Position numbers and translations under genes: made by a program. Positions 40,459-48,796 of a stretch of 64,000 nt of DNA are shown here, one piece after another. This DNA is from an uncultured Neglectibacter sp. (lineage in GTDB: Bacteria; Bacillota; Clostridia; Oscillospirales; Acutalibacteraceae). Within the stretch, counting starts at the first letter, position 1; every line of letters begins with the position of its first letter. The stretch lies in contig CALFFN010000022.1 of assembly GCA_937958185.1 (NCBI GenBank), forward strand, positions 1 to 64,000, read 5' to 3'. The notes beneath the pieces were generated by a model. The model had not been told where the DNA came from. It was given only the letters and a program-made list of their open reading frames with translations, and made no database searches.

Positions 40459-41247
40459 CTAAATTTTCAGTTCCTGGTACATTTCAGCCAGAGCCTCGTC
40501 AATGCTTTCCCCGCCCCGCCGGATATCGTCCAGCGTGCCGTCCAGCAGGATTTTCCCCTTGCCGATCAAAATCACCCGGCTCGCCAGCGCTTCAATGTCC
40601 TGCATATCGTGGGTGGTGAGAATAACGGTGGTCTTTTCCTCCCGGTTCAGCTCCTTGATAAACTCCCGCACCGCCAGCTTGGACACGGCGTCCAGACCGA
40701 TGGTGGGCTCGTCCAAAAACAGCACCCTTGGGCTGTGCAGCAGGGACGCGGCGATCTCGCACCGCATTCGCTGCCCCAGAGAAAGCTGGCGGGTGGGGGT
40801 ACGGAGCAGCTGGGACAGCTCCAAAAGCTCTGTCAGGCGGGAAAGGTTTTTCCGATAGAGGTCGTCGGGAATGGAATAAATCTCCTTCAAAAGCTCGAAA
40901 GAGTCGATAACGGGCACGTCCCACCAAAGCTGGGAGCGCTGCCCGAACACCACGCCGATGTGCTTGACGTGCTCCGCCCGCTCCTTCCACGGGACCCTGC
41001 CGTCAATGCGGCACTCGCCGCCGTCCGGGGTCAGTATTCCGCTTAGAACCTTAATGGTGCTGCTTTTCCCGGCGCCGTTCGGTCCGATATAGCCCACCAT
41101 CTCCCCCTCTCCGATGGAAAAGCTCACATCGGACAGGGCTTCGATCTCCTCGTACTCCCGGTGGAACAGCGCCTTGACCGCCTGAGAAAATCCGGCGTTC
41201 CGTCTTGCCACGCGGAAGGTCTTTCGCAAATGGGACACCTCGATCAT
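40459..41247 (-). CDS. ABC exporter ATPase
   Basis: 262 residues. Walker A is GPNGAGKSSTIKVL, the signature is LSLGQRMRCEIA (a common variant in this subfamily), Walker B is VLFLDEPTIGLDAV, and the switch His is in VILTTHDMQD. First gene of a three-gene exporter operon, with about 210 nt of structured leader and a consensus promoter before it. Its start is the ATG at 41247 after AAAGGAG. Members of this subgroup accompany PF06182 permeases; substrates reported for related systems include drugs and viologens, but none can be assigned here. Confidence 0.9.
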   Translation of the reverse strand: MIEVSHLRKTFRVARRNAGFSQAVKALFHREYEEIEALSDVSFSIGEGEMVGYIGPNGAGKSSTIKVLSGILTPDGGECRIDGRVPWKERAEHVKHIGVVFGQRSQLWWDVPVIDSFELLKEIYSIPDDLYRKNLSRLTELLELSQLLRTPTRQLSLGQRMRCEIAASLLHSPRVLFLDEPTIGLDAVSKLAVREFIKELNREEKTTVILTTHDMQDIEALASRVILIGKGKILLDGTLDDIRRGGESIDEALAEMYQELKI

Positions 41248-41261
41248 AAAATCCGCTCCTT

Positions 41262-41460
41262 TCTCGTTCTACACATTTGTTCCGCGGTGGCAGTGACATC
41301 ACCGCGGGTATCCGGCAGCGGTAACGGCGCCGCCGTTTTTCCAACAGGATTTGCCCCGGAGGGAAGTACCCCCGGGGTGTCTTGCGGAATTATGTGCGCT
41401 TTTTTGCCCGAAATCAACCCGTTTCACGGTGACGGGAGGATAGAGCCTGTCAAAAAGCGG
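41262..41460 (-). ncRNA. Long structured leader of the ABC exporter operon
   Basis: About 200 nt between the promoter (41467-41495) and the ATPase ribosome binding site. Read leftward it holds a hairpin CCCCGG / CCGGGG (12-nt loop), a region GCGGCGCCG, and next to the start codon a strong hairpin CCGCGGTG / CACCGCGG with a 10-nt loop. GCTGCCGGATACCCGC between them weakly resembles the 3' box of cobalamin aptamers, but the conserved 5' half is not evident. No T-run terminator is seen, so any control would be translational. Class unknown. Confidence 0.45.
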
Positions 41461-41466
41461 AGTTTT

Positions 41467-41495
41467 ATTATACGGTACGGCACGGGAAATGTCAA
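41467..41495 (-). promoter_or_regulatory. Consensus promoter of the ABC exporter operon
   Basis: Leftward TTGACA (complement of 41490-41495), 17-nt spacer, TATAAT (complement of 41467-41472). A fully consensus pair. The rest of the gap up to the lipoprotein stop at 41638 shows no gene. Confidence 0.85.
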
Positions 41496-41637
41496 CAAAA
41501 AATCCTGCGGGGATCTATACCCCATTACTTTTTATGTTTTTTCCCGGATATTCCCCAAAATCCTGCGGTAGTCTTCAAGGACGGCAAAGCTCACTGGTGG
41601 CATAGCAAAACAAATTGTTTTTCAATGCAGCTTCTCC

Positions 41638-42351
41638 TTATCCCAGTTCCATTGCCTGTTGGTACAGCTCGGAAAAATTGCCCGTCTCTATTGTGAATAA
41701 ATAGGTATTATTGAGAGCGGAGTATTTGAGATAGAAGGAAACGCTGCCCTCCCCCTGCAGGGCGCTTAAAATATTCTCCCGATAGGTGGGATCATTGTCG
41801 ATCCAAAGCCTGTCACCGCCCTCATACATTGTCCCCGTCATGAAATAATCTGTTCCAGCCTGCGTCCGCATGGTAATATCGTAATAATCATCAAGGAATA
41901 GAGCTTTTTTCACCAAACGACTAGTTCTGGGATATTCAATAAGCTGTATTGCAATATCTTCGGTATCTACCATTAGCGCCGCGGCTAATTCTTCGTTGGT
42001 CGCGGCATTATTTGAAAAAGTACCAAAACCCAGGGCGGCGATATACCATTCATCAGTCGGCTCGTTGAAGTTGTCATTGTAATAGAAAAGTTCCCAATTG
42101 CCGGGCGTGGACGTAGGTTCAGGAGTTGGTATGGGTTCAGGAGTTGGTATGGGTTCAGGAGTCGGGGTCGGAGTTGGGGTTGGAGTTGGAGTTGGAGTTG
42201 GGATTGGCGTCGGCGCCTGGGTTGGGGTTGGGGTGACCGTTTCCACCGGCACAGCTGATACAACAGGATTTTCCGCCCCGGGTTTTCCGCAGGCGCAAAG
42301 CGAGACCAGCAGGATAAGTACGGCAAGGAAAAGCACAGCAATTTTTTTCAT
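41638..42351 (-). CDS. Lipoprotein with Pro-Thr repeat spacer
   Basis: 237 residues. A lipobox LCAC marks the end of the signal (lipidation Cys about residue 21). Residues about 40-85 form a wall-spanning spacer of PTPTPTP and PEPIPTPEPIP units, coded by tandem GGAGTT and GGTTCAGGAGTTGGTATG-type DNA repeats, after which a domain of about 150 residues follows (ELFYYNDNFNEPTDEWYIAALGFGTF). I do not recognise this domain. The ATG at 42351 follows AAGAAGGAA; another ATG is two codons earlier. The gene is divergent from an Xre regulator with shared operators, so it is probably repressed by it. Confidence 0.75.
   Translation of the reverse strand: MKKIAVLFLAVLILLVSLCACGKPGAENPVVSAVPVETVTPTPTQAPTPIPTPTPTPTPTPTPTPEPIPTPEPIPTPEPTSTPGNWELFYYNDNFNEPTDEWYIAALGFGTFSNNAATNEELAAALMVDTEDIAIQLIEYPRTSRLVKKALFLDDYYDITMRTQAGTDYFMTGTMYEGGDRLWIDNDPTYRENILSALQGEGSVSFYLKYSALNNTYLFTIETGNFSELYQQAMELG
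42106..42235. repeat. Tandem DNA repeats coding the Pro-Thr spacer
   Basis: Two 18-nt units (AGGAGTTGGTATGGGTTC) are followed by a ladder of 6-nt GTTGGA/GTTGGG units. Such a ladder is prone to slipping in multiples of 6 nt, which would lengthen or shorten the spacer without a frameshift. Confidence 0.8.
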
Positions 42352-42369
42352 ATCCATTCCTTCTTCCTA

Positions 42370-42437
42370 TTGTCCTGTTACAGGACAATATTTTCGTAAT
42401 CTTAGTTTACTCTATTCATTGTCCTATGTCAAGACAA
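42370..42437. promoter_or_regulatory. Paired operators and promoter between lipoprotein and Xre genes
   Basis: Two 19-nt copies of the same operator: TTGTCCTG-TTA-CAGGACAA (42370-42388) and TTGTCCTATGTCAAGACAA (42419-42437). The second contains TTGACA read leftward, which with TAAACT 17 nt later makes the lipoprotein promoter. So the regulator should block the lipoprotein promoter and probably its own. Confidence 0.7.
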
Positions 42438-42457
42438 AAAGAATAGAGGTGCTTTTT

Positions 42458-42736
42458 ATGGCGAGAATCATTGATGGACAGGAAATGAATATGATTGGAA
42501 GCAGGGTACGGGAGCTGCGGATCAAAAAGGGGCTGAGCCAGCAGGCTCTTTCCGATAAGCTGGAAACGCTGGCGGTTTACGTTTGCCGTGGGTCGATTTC
42601 CAGAATTGAGGACAAGCAGCGGACTGTGACGGACATCGAGCTTTACGGGCTGGCGAAAATTTTGGAAGTCCCTCTGGAAAGCCTTTTTGAAAAATCAAGT
42701 GATCCCAAAAGCTGTCAGGATCAAGATTGCCAGTAA
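42458..42736 (+). CDS. Xre-family DNA-binding regulator
   Basis: 92 residues with an HTH_3 domain (about 12-75): MIGSRVRELRIKKGLSQQALSDKLETLAVYVCRGSISRIEDKQRTVTDIELYGLAKILEVPLESLFE. There is no further domain, as in small autoregulators. It is transcribed away from the Pro-Thr lipoprotein gene, and two identical 19-nt operators lie between them. The ATG at 42458 follows AGAGGTG. The two genes probably form a switch in which this protein represses the lipoprotein; what lifts the repression is unknown. Confidence 0.8.
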   Translation: MARIIDGQEMNMIGSRVRELRIKKGLSQQALSDKLETLAVYVCRGSISRIEDKQRTVTDIELYGLAKILEVPLESLFEKSSDPKSCQDQDCQ

Positions 42737-42819
42737 AACTGGTGGTCTGTACTTCTCCTTTCTCAGCTCGGGTGTTGTGTACTATCACGCTTTGTGACAA
42801 AATCGGCAGCGAAGAAAGG

Positions 42820-43821
42820 TTACCCTGCATTCCGTTTGCAGGGCTGGCGCTCCTGAAAAATCTGCTGGGCGGTGCGGAGCGGGTATTCGATCAGGGCGGC
42901 GCTGTCAAGGTTTTCCCGGTGCAGTTCCACAGAGGTGATCTGCTGATTGGTGTAGGTGGTGTAATAATAAATTCCGCGGTCCACATCGGTACAGCAGCTG
43001 TAGGTGGTGATTTCAAACCTGCCGTCGGGGACGATCACCGCGCCGCGCACCATGGAGACGGAAGCCAGCAGGTGGAAAAACTGCGCCAAACCGCTTTCGT
43101 CATCTGGTTTTATCGTGGAATTGAGCAGCAGATAGGAAGCCTTTACGAACCGGGAGGCGGAAGAAAAATCTCCCGGCAGACCGATGCTGCCCATTCCCAG
43201 GCTGAAGGGCTTTAAGCTTGCCCTGGTGTGGAAGCAGTTGTCCGGCTGTCTGGGCGTCAAATTCATATACTGGCAGACATTTTGCACGTGGAAATCAAAG
43301 GGCGGATTGTTGGTGAGAATGCCCATGGGGTTTTCGTACAGGTGCATTCCCGTGGAGGTGGCTTCCAGCACCAGAGACCCGGTTTTGTCCGCTATGTGCC
43401 AGTGCAGGGGCGACAGCGGCACCTTCTCGCTGAAGGGAATGGATACCAGGCTGGTGGTTTCCAGCAGCTTTCTCGCTTCCGCTAAATTCGCGCACCTGCC
43501 CAGCAGCCACGGGGTCAGCTCGAAGGGGGAAATATTTGCTTTACTGCTGTCCAACACGGTAGAGTAGTACGCGTTGCCGGGAAAATTCAGCCCGGCAATG
43601 CACAGCCCCTTTTCGTTGACCGCTTCCGCGTAAAGCGGATAGCCGGAGATCACCGTCGCCATACCGATCATGGCGTAATGGGTCTTCATCTCCCCCGCCC
43701 TGCGGAACTGAAAGGGGTAATTCCTGGGCGTGACCACCACCCGCGCGCCGAACTCGTACTCGATATCCATGTTCCGTCCAAAGTAAAAATGATCTGTTTT
43801 CATAGCAATGCTGGTACACAT
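42820..43821 (-). CDS. Bile salt hydrolase / choloylglycine hydrolase family
   Basis: 333 residues, an Ntn-hydrolase that splits the amide of glyco- or tauro-conjugated bile acids. The catalytic Cys is residue 2 (MCTS), exposed when Met is removed. Other active-site residues match the family: Arg16 and Asp19 in FGRNMD, AGLNFPGNAYYS near 80, the Asn in ILTNNPPFDFH, and SIGLPGDFSSASRFVKASYLL. The AGLNF form is the BSH-type rather than the penicillin V acylase form. The start at 43821 follows GGAGG. It follows glpK closely on the same strand but is behind a terminator-like hairpin. Confidence 0.9.
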   Translation of the reverse strand: MCTSIAMKTDHFYFGRNMDIEYEFGARVVVTPRNYPFQFRRAGEMKTHYAMIGMATVISGYPLYAEAVNEKGLCIAGLNFPGNAYYSTVLDSSKANISPFELTPWLLGRCANLAEARKLLETTSLVSIPFSEKVPLSPLHWHIADKTGSLVLEATSTGMHLYENPMGILTNNPPFDFHVQNVCQYMNLTPRQPDNCFHTRASLKPFSLGMGSIGLPGDFSSASRFVKASYLLLNSTIKPDDESGLAQFFHLLASVSMVRGAVIVPDGRFEITTYSCCTDVDRGIYYYTTYTNQQITSVELHRENLDSAALIEYPLRTAQQIFQERQPCKRNAG

Positions 43822-43909
43822 AGGGCAGCCTCCGTTTTTCAGTTTCATTCTGGTTTTATTATACCCACTGAAAAAGGGAGGTATGCCGAAAAAAGCCCTT
43901 TCCCTGCAA

Positions 43910-43944
43910 AAGCCCCGCACTCTCCGGGAAGAAAGCGCAGGGCT
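43910..43944 (-). terminator. Terminator-like hairpin after glpK
   Basis: Leftward stem AGCCCTGCGC / GTGCGGGGCT (one mismatch) followed by TTTTGC. It lies between glpK and the bile salt hydrolase gene and would separate their transcripts. Confidence 0.65.
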
Positions 43945-43967
43945 CTATTTTATTGGAAATTGCAGCT

Positions 43968-45473
43968 CTAACGCTGTTCCGCCGCCCAGCCCATGCTGCG
44001 GCGAACGGATTCCTGCCAGCGGGCAAGGTCGGCTGCCCGGCGCTCCTCCGGGTAGTCCGGGGTAAAGCGGACGTCCTCCCTCCAGATGGAGGAAAGCTCC
44101 TCCTGGCTGTCCCACACGCCCACGGTCAAACCTGCCAGCATGGCAGAGCCAAGGGCGGTGGTTTCCAGGCACTGGGGGCGGCGCACCCTGGCGTTCAGGA
44201 TATCCGCCTGGTACTGCATGAGGAACCGGCTGCGGGAAGCGCCGCCGTCCACACGCAGCTCGGACATACACACATGGGATTCCCGCTCCATGGTCTTCAC
44301 CAGGTCGTAGCTTTCCAGCGCGATGCTTTCCAGCACAGCCCGGCAGAGATGGGCGCGCTTTGTCCCTCTTGTCACGCCCAGCAGCGCCCCTCTGGCGTAC
44401 ATATCCCAGTACGGCGCGCCCAGGCCGGTAAACGCGGGCACAAAGGAACAGCCGCCGCTGTCCTCCACAGATTCCGCCAGCTGGTCGGCTTCCTGCGGAG
44501 TTTTAATAAGCTCCAGCTCGTCTCTCAGCCACTGGATCGCCGAGCCGGCGTTAAAGGCGCTGCCCTCCAGCGCGTAGGTGGTTTTGCCGTTTAATTTCCA
44601 CGCGATGGTGGTGAGCAGACCGTTTTCGGACCTGACCGGCTTATCGCCCGTGTTCATCAGCACAAAGCAGCCTGTACCGTATGTATTTTTTGCCATACCC
44701 TTTTCAAAGCAGCACTGCCCGAACAGCGCTGCCTGCTGGTCCCCCGCCATGCCGGCAATGGGAATCTCCTCCCCCAGCACGGAATCCTTGCACACGCCTA
44801 CGATCTCTCCCGATTCCGCCACCCTGGGCAGGGCGCTGCGGGGAATGCCCAGCTCCCGGAGCATGGTCTCGTCCCACTGCTGCCTGTGGATATCGAACAG
44901 CATGGTGCGGGAAGCGTTGGAAACGTCGGTGACGTAAGAATCTCCGTCAGTCAGGGAATAGACGAGCCAGGTGTCGATAGTGCCGAACCGCAGGCGCCCC
45001 TTGTCTGCCAGTTCCCTCGCGGCGGGAACGTTTTCCATGATCCATTTCATTTTCGTGCCGGAAAAGTAAGGGTCAATAATGAGCCCAGTGGTGTCCTTAA
45101 TATACTGCTCCATGCCGGCGGATTTCAGCCTCTCGCATTCCGGCGCGGTACGCCTGCACTGCCAGACGATGGCGTTGCACACGGGAATGCCGGAAACGGA
45201 ATCCCACGCCACGGTGGTTTCCCGCTGGTTCGTAATGCTGATGGCGGCAATGTCCGATGCCCGAATGCCCGCCTGCTCTACCGCCTGGCGCATGGCAAAC
45301 AGGGTGGTCTGCAAAATCTCCACCGCGTTATGCTCCACATAGCCCGGCTGGGGATAAAACTGCCGGAACTCCCGCTGCCCCATGCCGGCAATGCCGCCAA
45401 AGGAATCGAACAGCACCGCCCGGGAGCTGGTAGTCCCCTGGTCGATGGACAAAATGTATTTTCCGATCATCAT
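43968..45473 (-). CDS. glpK: Glycerol kinase
   Basis: 501 residues, the usual length; it phosphorylates glycerol to glycerol 3-phosphate. Family marks: YILSIDQGTTSSRAVLFDS at the N-terminus, TNQRETTVAWD, the nucleotide-binding region TGLGAPYWDMYARGALLGVTRGT, and the C-terminal SELRVDGGASRSRFLMQYQADIL. The conserved phosphorylatable His that activates glpK in Firmicutes has not been checked. Start at ATG 45473 (or the next ATG) after GAGGGG. No glpF or glpD lies nearby, so it acts alone or with genes elsewhere. Confidence 0.96.
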   Translation of the reverse strand: MMIGKYILSIDQGTTSSRAVLFDSFGGIAGMGQREFRQFYPQPGYVEHNAVEILQTTLFAMRQAVEQAGIRASDIAAISITNQRETTVAWDSVSGIPVCNAIVWQCRRTAPECERLKSAGMEQYIKDTTGLIIDPYFSGTKMKWIMENVPAARELADKGRLRFGTIDTWLVYSLTDGDSYVTDVSNASRTMLFDIHRQQWDETMLRELGIPRSALPRVAESGEIVGVCKDSVLGEEIPIAGMAGDQQAALFGQCCFEKGMAKNTYGTGCFVLMNTGDKPVRSENGLLTTIAWKLNGKTTYALEGSAFNAGSAIQWLRDELELIKTPQEADQLAESVEDSGGCSFVPAFTGLGAPYWDMYARGALLGVTRGTKRAHLCRAVLESIALESYDLVKTMERESHVCMSELRVDGGASRSRFLMQYQADILNARVRRPQCLETTALGSAMLAGLTVGVWDSQEELSSIWREDVRFTPDYPEERRAADLARWQESVRRSMGWAAEQR

Positions 45474-45503
45474 AGTGGTCCCCTCTTCCTTTCCTCCGCG
45501 CCC

Positions 45504-46001
45504 TCAGCGCCGGAACAGCCTTGTAAAAAGATTTCCCCTGCCCATGACCTTCGCGCTTTTCAGCCACGCCGGATGTATTTTTTCCAGCACCACCTGGGGG
45601 CATTTGTATTCGGACAGGGGCTTCTGGGTCTTCAGCTTTTCCAAAAGCAGGTTGTAGTCCCGCACGGTGATCTCCTCACAGTCCGGGCGGAGAGAGCGGT
45701 AGTTCCCGGGCTTTGTATACTTGAACACGTAAAGGAAATCCGCCCATTCGCCGTATTCCGTCAGGTGGACCATTTTTTCCGGCACGTCCAGCGTCAGCTT
45801 GACCGAGCCGGAAACCTTGCCCCCAGTGTTCTGCCTTTTTCCCTTGACCACACCAAAGACCGGGCATTCGCAGCGAAGCCCCAGCAGGTCGATGAGCGCC
45901 TGATATTCCCCCTTCAGGGTCAGGTTTGGCTTTGCCCGGTAGGTTTCCCCGGACTGCAATATTTTCAGCACTATTTTAGATTGGTAGGTCTGTACGATCA
46001 T
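45504..46001 (-). CDS. Uncharacterised protein, DUF3841-like
   Basis: 165 residues. Start MIVQTYQSKIVLKILQSGETYRAKP and the middle part GSVKLTLDVPEKMVHLTEYGEWADFLYVFKY resemble DUF3841 proteins of unknown function. The ending is basic (KVMGRGNLFTRLFRR). Its ATG overlaps the stop of the ADP-ribosylglycohydrolase gene as ATGA, so the two are translationally coupled. The YRAKP and Tyr/Arg-rich arrangement near the N-terminus may hint at a nucleotide-handling fold, but this is not shown. Function unknown. Confidence 0.55.
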   Translation of the reverse strand: MIVQTYQSKIVLKILQSGETYRAKPNLTLKGEYQALIDLLGLRCECPVFGVVKGKRQNTGGKVSGSVKLTLDVPEKMVHLTEYGEWADFLYVFKYTKPGNYRSLRPDCEEITVRDYNLLLEKLKTQKPLSEYKCPQVVLEKIHPAWLKSAKVMGRGNLFTRLFRR

Positions 46002-46831
46002 ACTGTACCCTCCTCTTGGTTGTCGGTCGGTAGCTGGGGTAGAGCTTCCCTGGTTGCCCAGTCGTACAAAAAAGTATCAAAAACGCCCTGTTCGTTGGGC
46101 TTGATAAGGAACCGCCGGAGCAGCTCGTCTTCATTTAGACCTGTGCCGCCATAGAACGCGTCGGCGATCCCTCCCGCGATACAGCCCACGGTGTCCGTAT
46201 CGCAGGTGACGCTCCACACATTGCGAATGCAGCTTTCCCAATCCTCCGATTCCAGAAAGCAGCGGATCGCAAGGGGCATGGTGCCCATGGCGGTCACATC
46301 AAATTTCCCAAAGGGGCGGTACAGGGACAGCGGCTTGTGGACGGTATAGCCGTAGGTCCTGTGCAGGTAAGAGGCGATCTCCTTTTTGGACGCCCCCGTC
46401 CTGGCAAGGAAAACCGCGGCGGCGGTGGCTTTCGCGGCTTTGATTCCCTCCGGGTGGTCGTGGGTGCAGCGGGAGCTCTCCTCCGCTTCCTGTTCTACCC
46501 GTTCCAGCGTATCGAAATACTGTCCCAGAAAGCTGACCCGCATGGCGGAGCCGTTGCCGTAGCTGCCGTAGCCCCGTTCGGAATGGGCGTCCAGCCAGCT
46601 TAAAAACAGATTGCCATAGCCCACCTTCCGATATTTCCTGCCAAACATTCCATAGGCTTTGGCATAGGGGACCTGCTGCAGCACCGCATATTTCGTGGCA
46701 AGGGTCAGCACCGTATCGTCCGTATAGGTGCTCATGCCGCCAAACAGCTCTTCCGTGCGCCAGTCAAAGCCCTGGGGCTTGCTGAACTCAAACCGGGAGC
46801 CTGCCACGTCCCCTAAGATCGCGCCGTACAC
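45998..46831 (-). CDS. ADP-ribosylglycohydrolase family protein
   Basis: 277 residues of the DraG/ARH-like fold, which removes ADP-ribose from protein or nucleic acid. The metal-binding motifs are visible: YTDDTVLTLATKYA (Thr-Asp-Asp) in the first half and CDTDTVGCIAGGIADAFYG (Asp-Thr-Asp-Thr) in the second, plus GAILGDVAGSRFEF at the start. Length is normal. It is cotranscribed with the DUF3841-like gene (4-nt overlap). A matching ADP-ribosyltransferase is not evident nearby, unless the coupled protein is one. Confidence 0.87.
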   Translation of the reverse strand: MYGAILGDVAGSRFEFSKPQGFDWRTEELFGGMSTYTDDTVLTLATKYAVLQQVPYAKAYGMFGRKYRKVGYGNLFLSWLDAHSERGYGSYGNGSAMRVSFLGQYFDTLERVEQEAEESSRCTHDHPEGIKAAKATAAAVFLARTGASKKEIASYLHRTYGYTVHKPLSLYRPFGKFDVTAMGTMPLAIRCFLESEDWESCIRNVWSVTCDTDTVGCIAGGIADAFYGGTGLNEDELLRRFLIKPNEQGVFDTFLYDWATREALPQLPTDNQEEGTV

Positions 46832-47050
46832 CAGATCACCTCCCCTGTCGTTTTCGCCGGACTTCCGATCCTGTTCTTTACTATTCCCATTCTAACATGA
46901 CACTCGGAAAATTGCTACAAAAAAGTGCAGAAACATGGAAAAAGAACGGGAAGGCTCAAAAGAACCTTCCCAAACTGAAATGTATCACCGTTTTGAACGA
47001 ACCCGGCGGACAGCACTGCTCCGTTTCCGATTATCTCAAAAGCGCAGGCG
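46832..47050. other. Gap with hairpin
   Basis: 219 nt with no credible gene. A stem GGGAAGG / CCTTCCC with a 10-nt loop is at 46948-46971. A rightward frame starting at 46897 runs into the DUF4097 gene on the other strand and has no ribosome binding site. Confidence 0.5.
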
Positions 47051-48058
47051 TCAATGCTTCAATATTTTCATGTCCCCGGAGGTGGTGGAAAACTGGAAGC
47101 TGGCAGCGCCGGAAGCATACTTGGCTCTGCCGGATTTTCCCGACCCGCCGGTGACGGGAAAATCGGAAGAAAAATCGCCGGACACGCTGCTGTATTCGGT
47201 TTCAAAGCCGTCGTTTTCGGGCAGGACCAGGGTCAGCCCGCCGGACACAGCGTTCAGGTCTACCTTTTCGGGGCAGTTGACAAATTCCCCGCGAATGGCA
47301 GCAGAAACAGAGCTGCCGTCAAATTCCTCCGCGCTGCCAAGATAGGTCAGCGCGCCGGAAACCGTATCCAAATCCGCCTTTTTCGCCTGCACGTTGCTGA
47401 GCGTCACCGCGCCGGAGGTGGTGCTGACGCTGACAGTCTCTCCCAGCGTGACGTCAGCCGCCTCGATCGCCCCGGAGGTGCTGTCGATGTCCAGCCCCTT
47501 TTCCAATTTCAGATCGGACAGCTCAATGCTGCCGGAGGTGGAGGAAACGCTCATCTTTTTCGCGGTCAGCCCGGCAATGTGTATCCTGCCGCTGGTATTT
47601 TCGCAGAGCATTTCTCCCATGGCGCCGGCAAAGGACCGGGGCAGCTCTATGGTCAGGTCCTTGCGGTTATTCACAAAAATGCCGAAGGAGATCAGCCGGA
47701 AGCCCTGATCCCACTGGATCCGCAGGTTGTCGCCGGAGGTGGAAAGCTTCAGCCGCTTCTGCTCCTCCAGCTTGCCGGAAGCCGGGCGCTCGGTAATGCG
47801 GATCAAGTCCCCGGTGCCGACCTTTACCTCGACCTCGCCGTTGATCCAGTCAATGTCCAGCCCGGTCACATCGGTTTCCACCGGGTCCCAGGTGTATTCA
47901 TAGGTATCTCCCGCCGCCTTCGACCAGCCGGCGCTCGCTTCCCCTGCCAGCTTGAAAATGCCAAAGCCGTTCTGGGACAGACCCACCGCCAGTACGCAGA
48001 TCAGGAACAGCGCGGCGATGGAACAGGCGACCAATGTAAAAGCTGCTTTCTTTTTCAT
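47051..48058 (-). CDS. DUF4097 membrane-anchored beta-helix protein
   Basis: 335 residues. One N-terminal membrane helix (about 5-28) anchors an outer domain of repeated beta-strands with the period typical of DUF4097: MSVSSTSGSIELSDLKLEKGLDIDSTSGAIEAADVTLGETVSVSTTSGAVTLSNVQAKKADLDTVSGALTYLG. The repeats run from about 145 to 330. The gene is the last of a PadR/DUF1700/DUF4097 unit, a layout widespread in Firmicutes and tied to envelope stress. The exact role is unknown. Confidence 0.87.
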   Translation of the reverse strand: MKKKAAFTLVACSIAALFLICVLAVGLSQNGFGIFKLAGEASAGWSKAAGDTYEYTWDPVETDVTGLDIDWINGEVEVKVGTGDLIRITERPASGKLEEQKRLKLSTSGDNLRIQWDQGFRLISFGIFVNNRKDLTIELPRSFAGAMGEMLCENTSGRIHIAGLTAKKMSVSSTSGSIELSDLKLEKGLDIDSTSGAIEAADVTLGETVSVSTTSGAVTLSNVQAKKADLDTVSGALTYLGSAEEFDGSSVSAAIRGEFVNCPEKVDLNAVSGGLTLVLPENDGFETEYSSVSGDFSSDFPVTGGSGKSGRAKYASGAASFQFSTTSGDMKILKH

Positions 48059-48080
48059 ACCCTATCTTCCTTTCCGATGC

Positions 48081-48761
48081 TTACTTGCCGTTGGGGTCGT
48101 TCAGGGTCAAAATGGACTTGATAATGCCGTCCACCGCCGGGGCGATGAGGAATAATATCCATGTAACGTGCCACTGCCCTGTGCCGAAGCTGAGCAGGAA
48201 ATAGAGCGCCAGCACCAGCGGCCAGTAGGCGGAGCGAATGGCTTTCAACAGCTGCTTGCGGGAGGTGGTCTGGGTCTGCCACTGCTTGAAATCATCTACC
48301 ACCGTGCCGGAGGGAACCTGCTTTTTGGGCTTTGCGGCGTGATTGTAGATCAGAAGCCCCGTAGCAGCGGCGATAAGGACAAACATCAGCACCACGCCCA
48401 GGATATCCATTCCCGGAATGGGAAGGCTGCCCAACACGATCACAGGCACCACACTGAGAATGTACAGCATGACCGCAATGGAAGTGATGGCGGCGGAGCG
48501 CTTTTCCGGGCTGGTGGTGGGAATGTAAACAGGAGCGGACTGTACCGGCGTTTCTTCCAGCCCGTCAAACAGCTCCCGCACGTCGCCAATACTGACCACG
48601 GTCAGGTTGTAGGCGTCCTCCGGGCTTTTTCCCTCGGCGAGCAGCGCATGGTATTTATCCAGCAGGTTCTGGGTCAGTTCCACCTTCAGCTCGTAAGCCT
48701 TCTGTGTTTTGGGCGCGTTTTGGAACAACTCGTCAACGTAAACTCTGATATTGTATTCCAT
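48081..48761 (-). CDS. DUF1700-like membrane protein (PadR partner)
   Basis: 226 residues. The N-terminal 70 residues form the permease-prefix/DUF1700-like helical domain (VYVDELFQNAPKTQKAYELKVELTQNLLDKYHALLAEGKSPEDAYNLTVVSIGDVRELFDGL). The rest has four or five membrane helices, including AAITSIAVMLYILSVVPVIVLGSL and GVVLMFVLIAAATGLLIYN. The ATG at 48761 follows AAAAAGGAG. It lies between the PadR and DUF4097 genes and probably works with them. Confidence 0.8.
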   Translation of the reverse strand: MEYNIRVYVDELFQNAPKTQKAYELKVELTQNLLDKYHALLAEGKSPEDAYNLTVVSIGDVRELFDGLEETPVQSAPVYIPTTSPEKRSAAITSIAVMLYILSVVPVIVLGSLPIPGMDILGVVLMFVLIAAATGLLIYNHAAKPKKQVPSGTVVDDFKQWQTQTTSRKQLLKAIRSAYWPLVLALYFLLSFGTGQWHVTWILFLIAPAVDGIIKSILTLNDPNGK

Positions 48762-48796
48762 GGTAAAACTCTCCTTTTTATCTCCTTTTAAGAAGT

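Noticed and set aside
41290..41350. Cobalamin riboswitch in the ABC exporter leader
   Set aside because: Only part of the 3' conserved box resembles it; the conserved 5' half was not found, and an exporter is not a usual target.
46897..47154. Rightward open frame of 85 codons
   Set aside because: It has no ribosome binding site, is basic and Trp/Arg-rich as frame-shadow sequence is, and runs into the end of the DUF4097 gene on the other strand.
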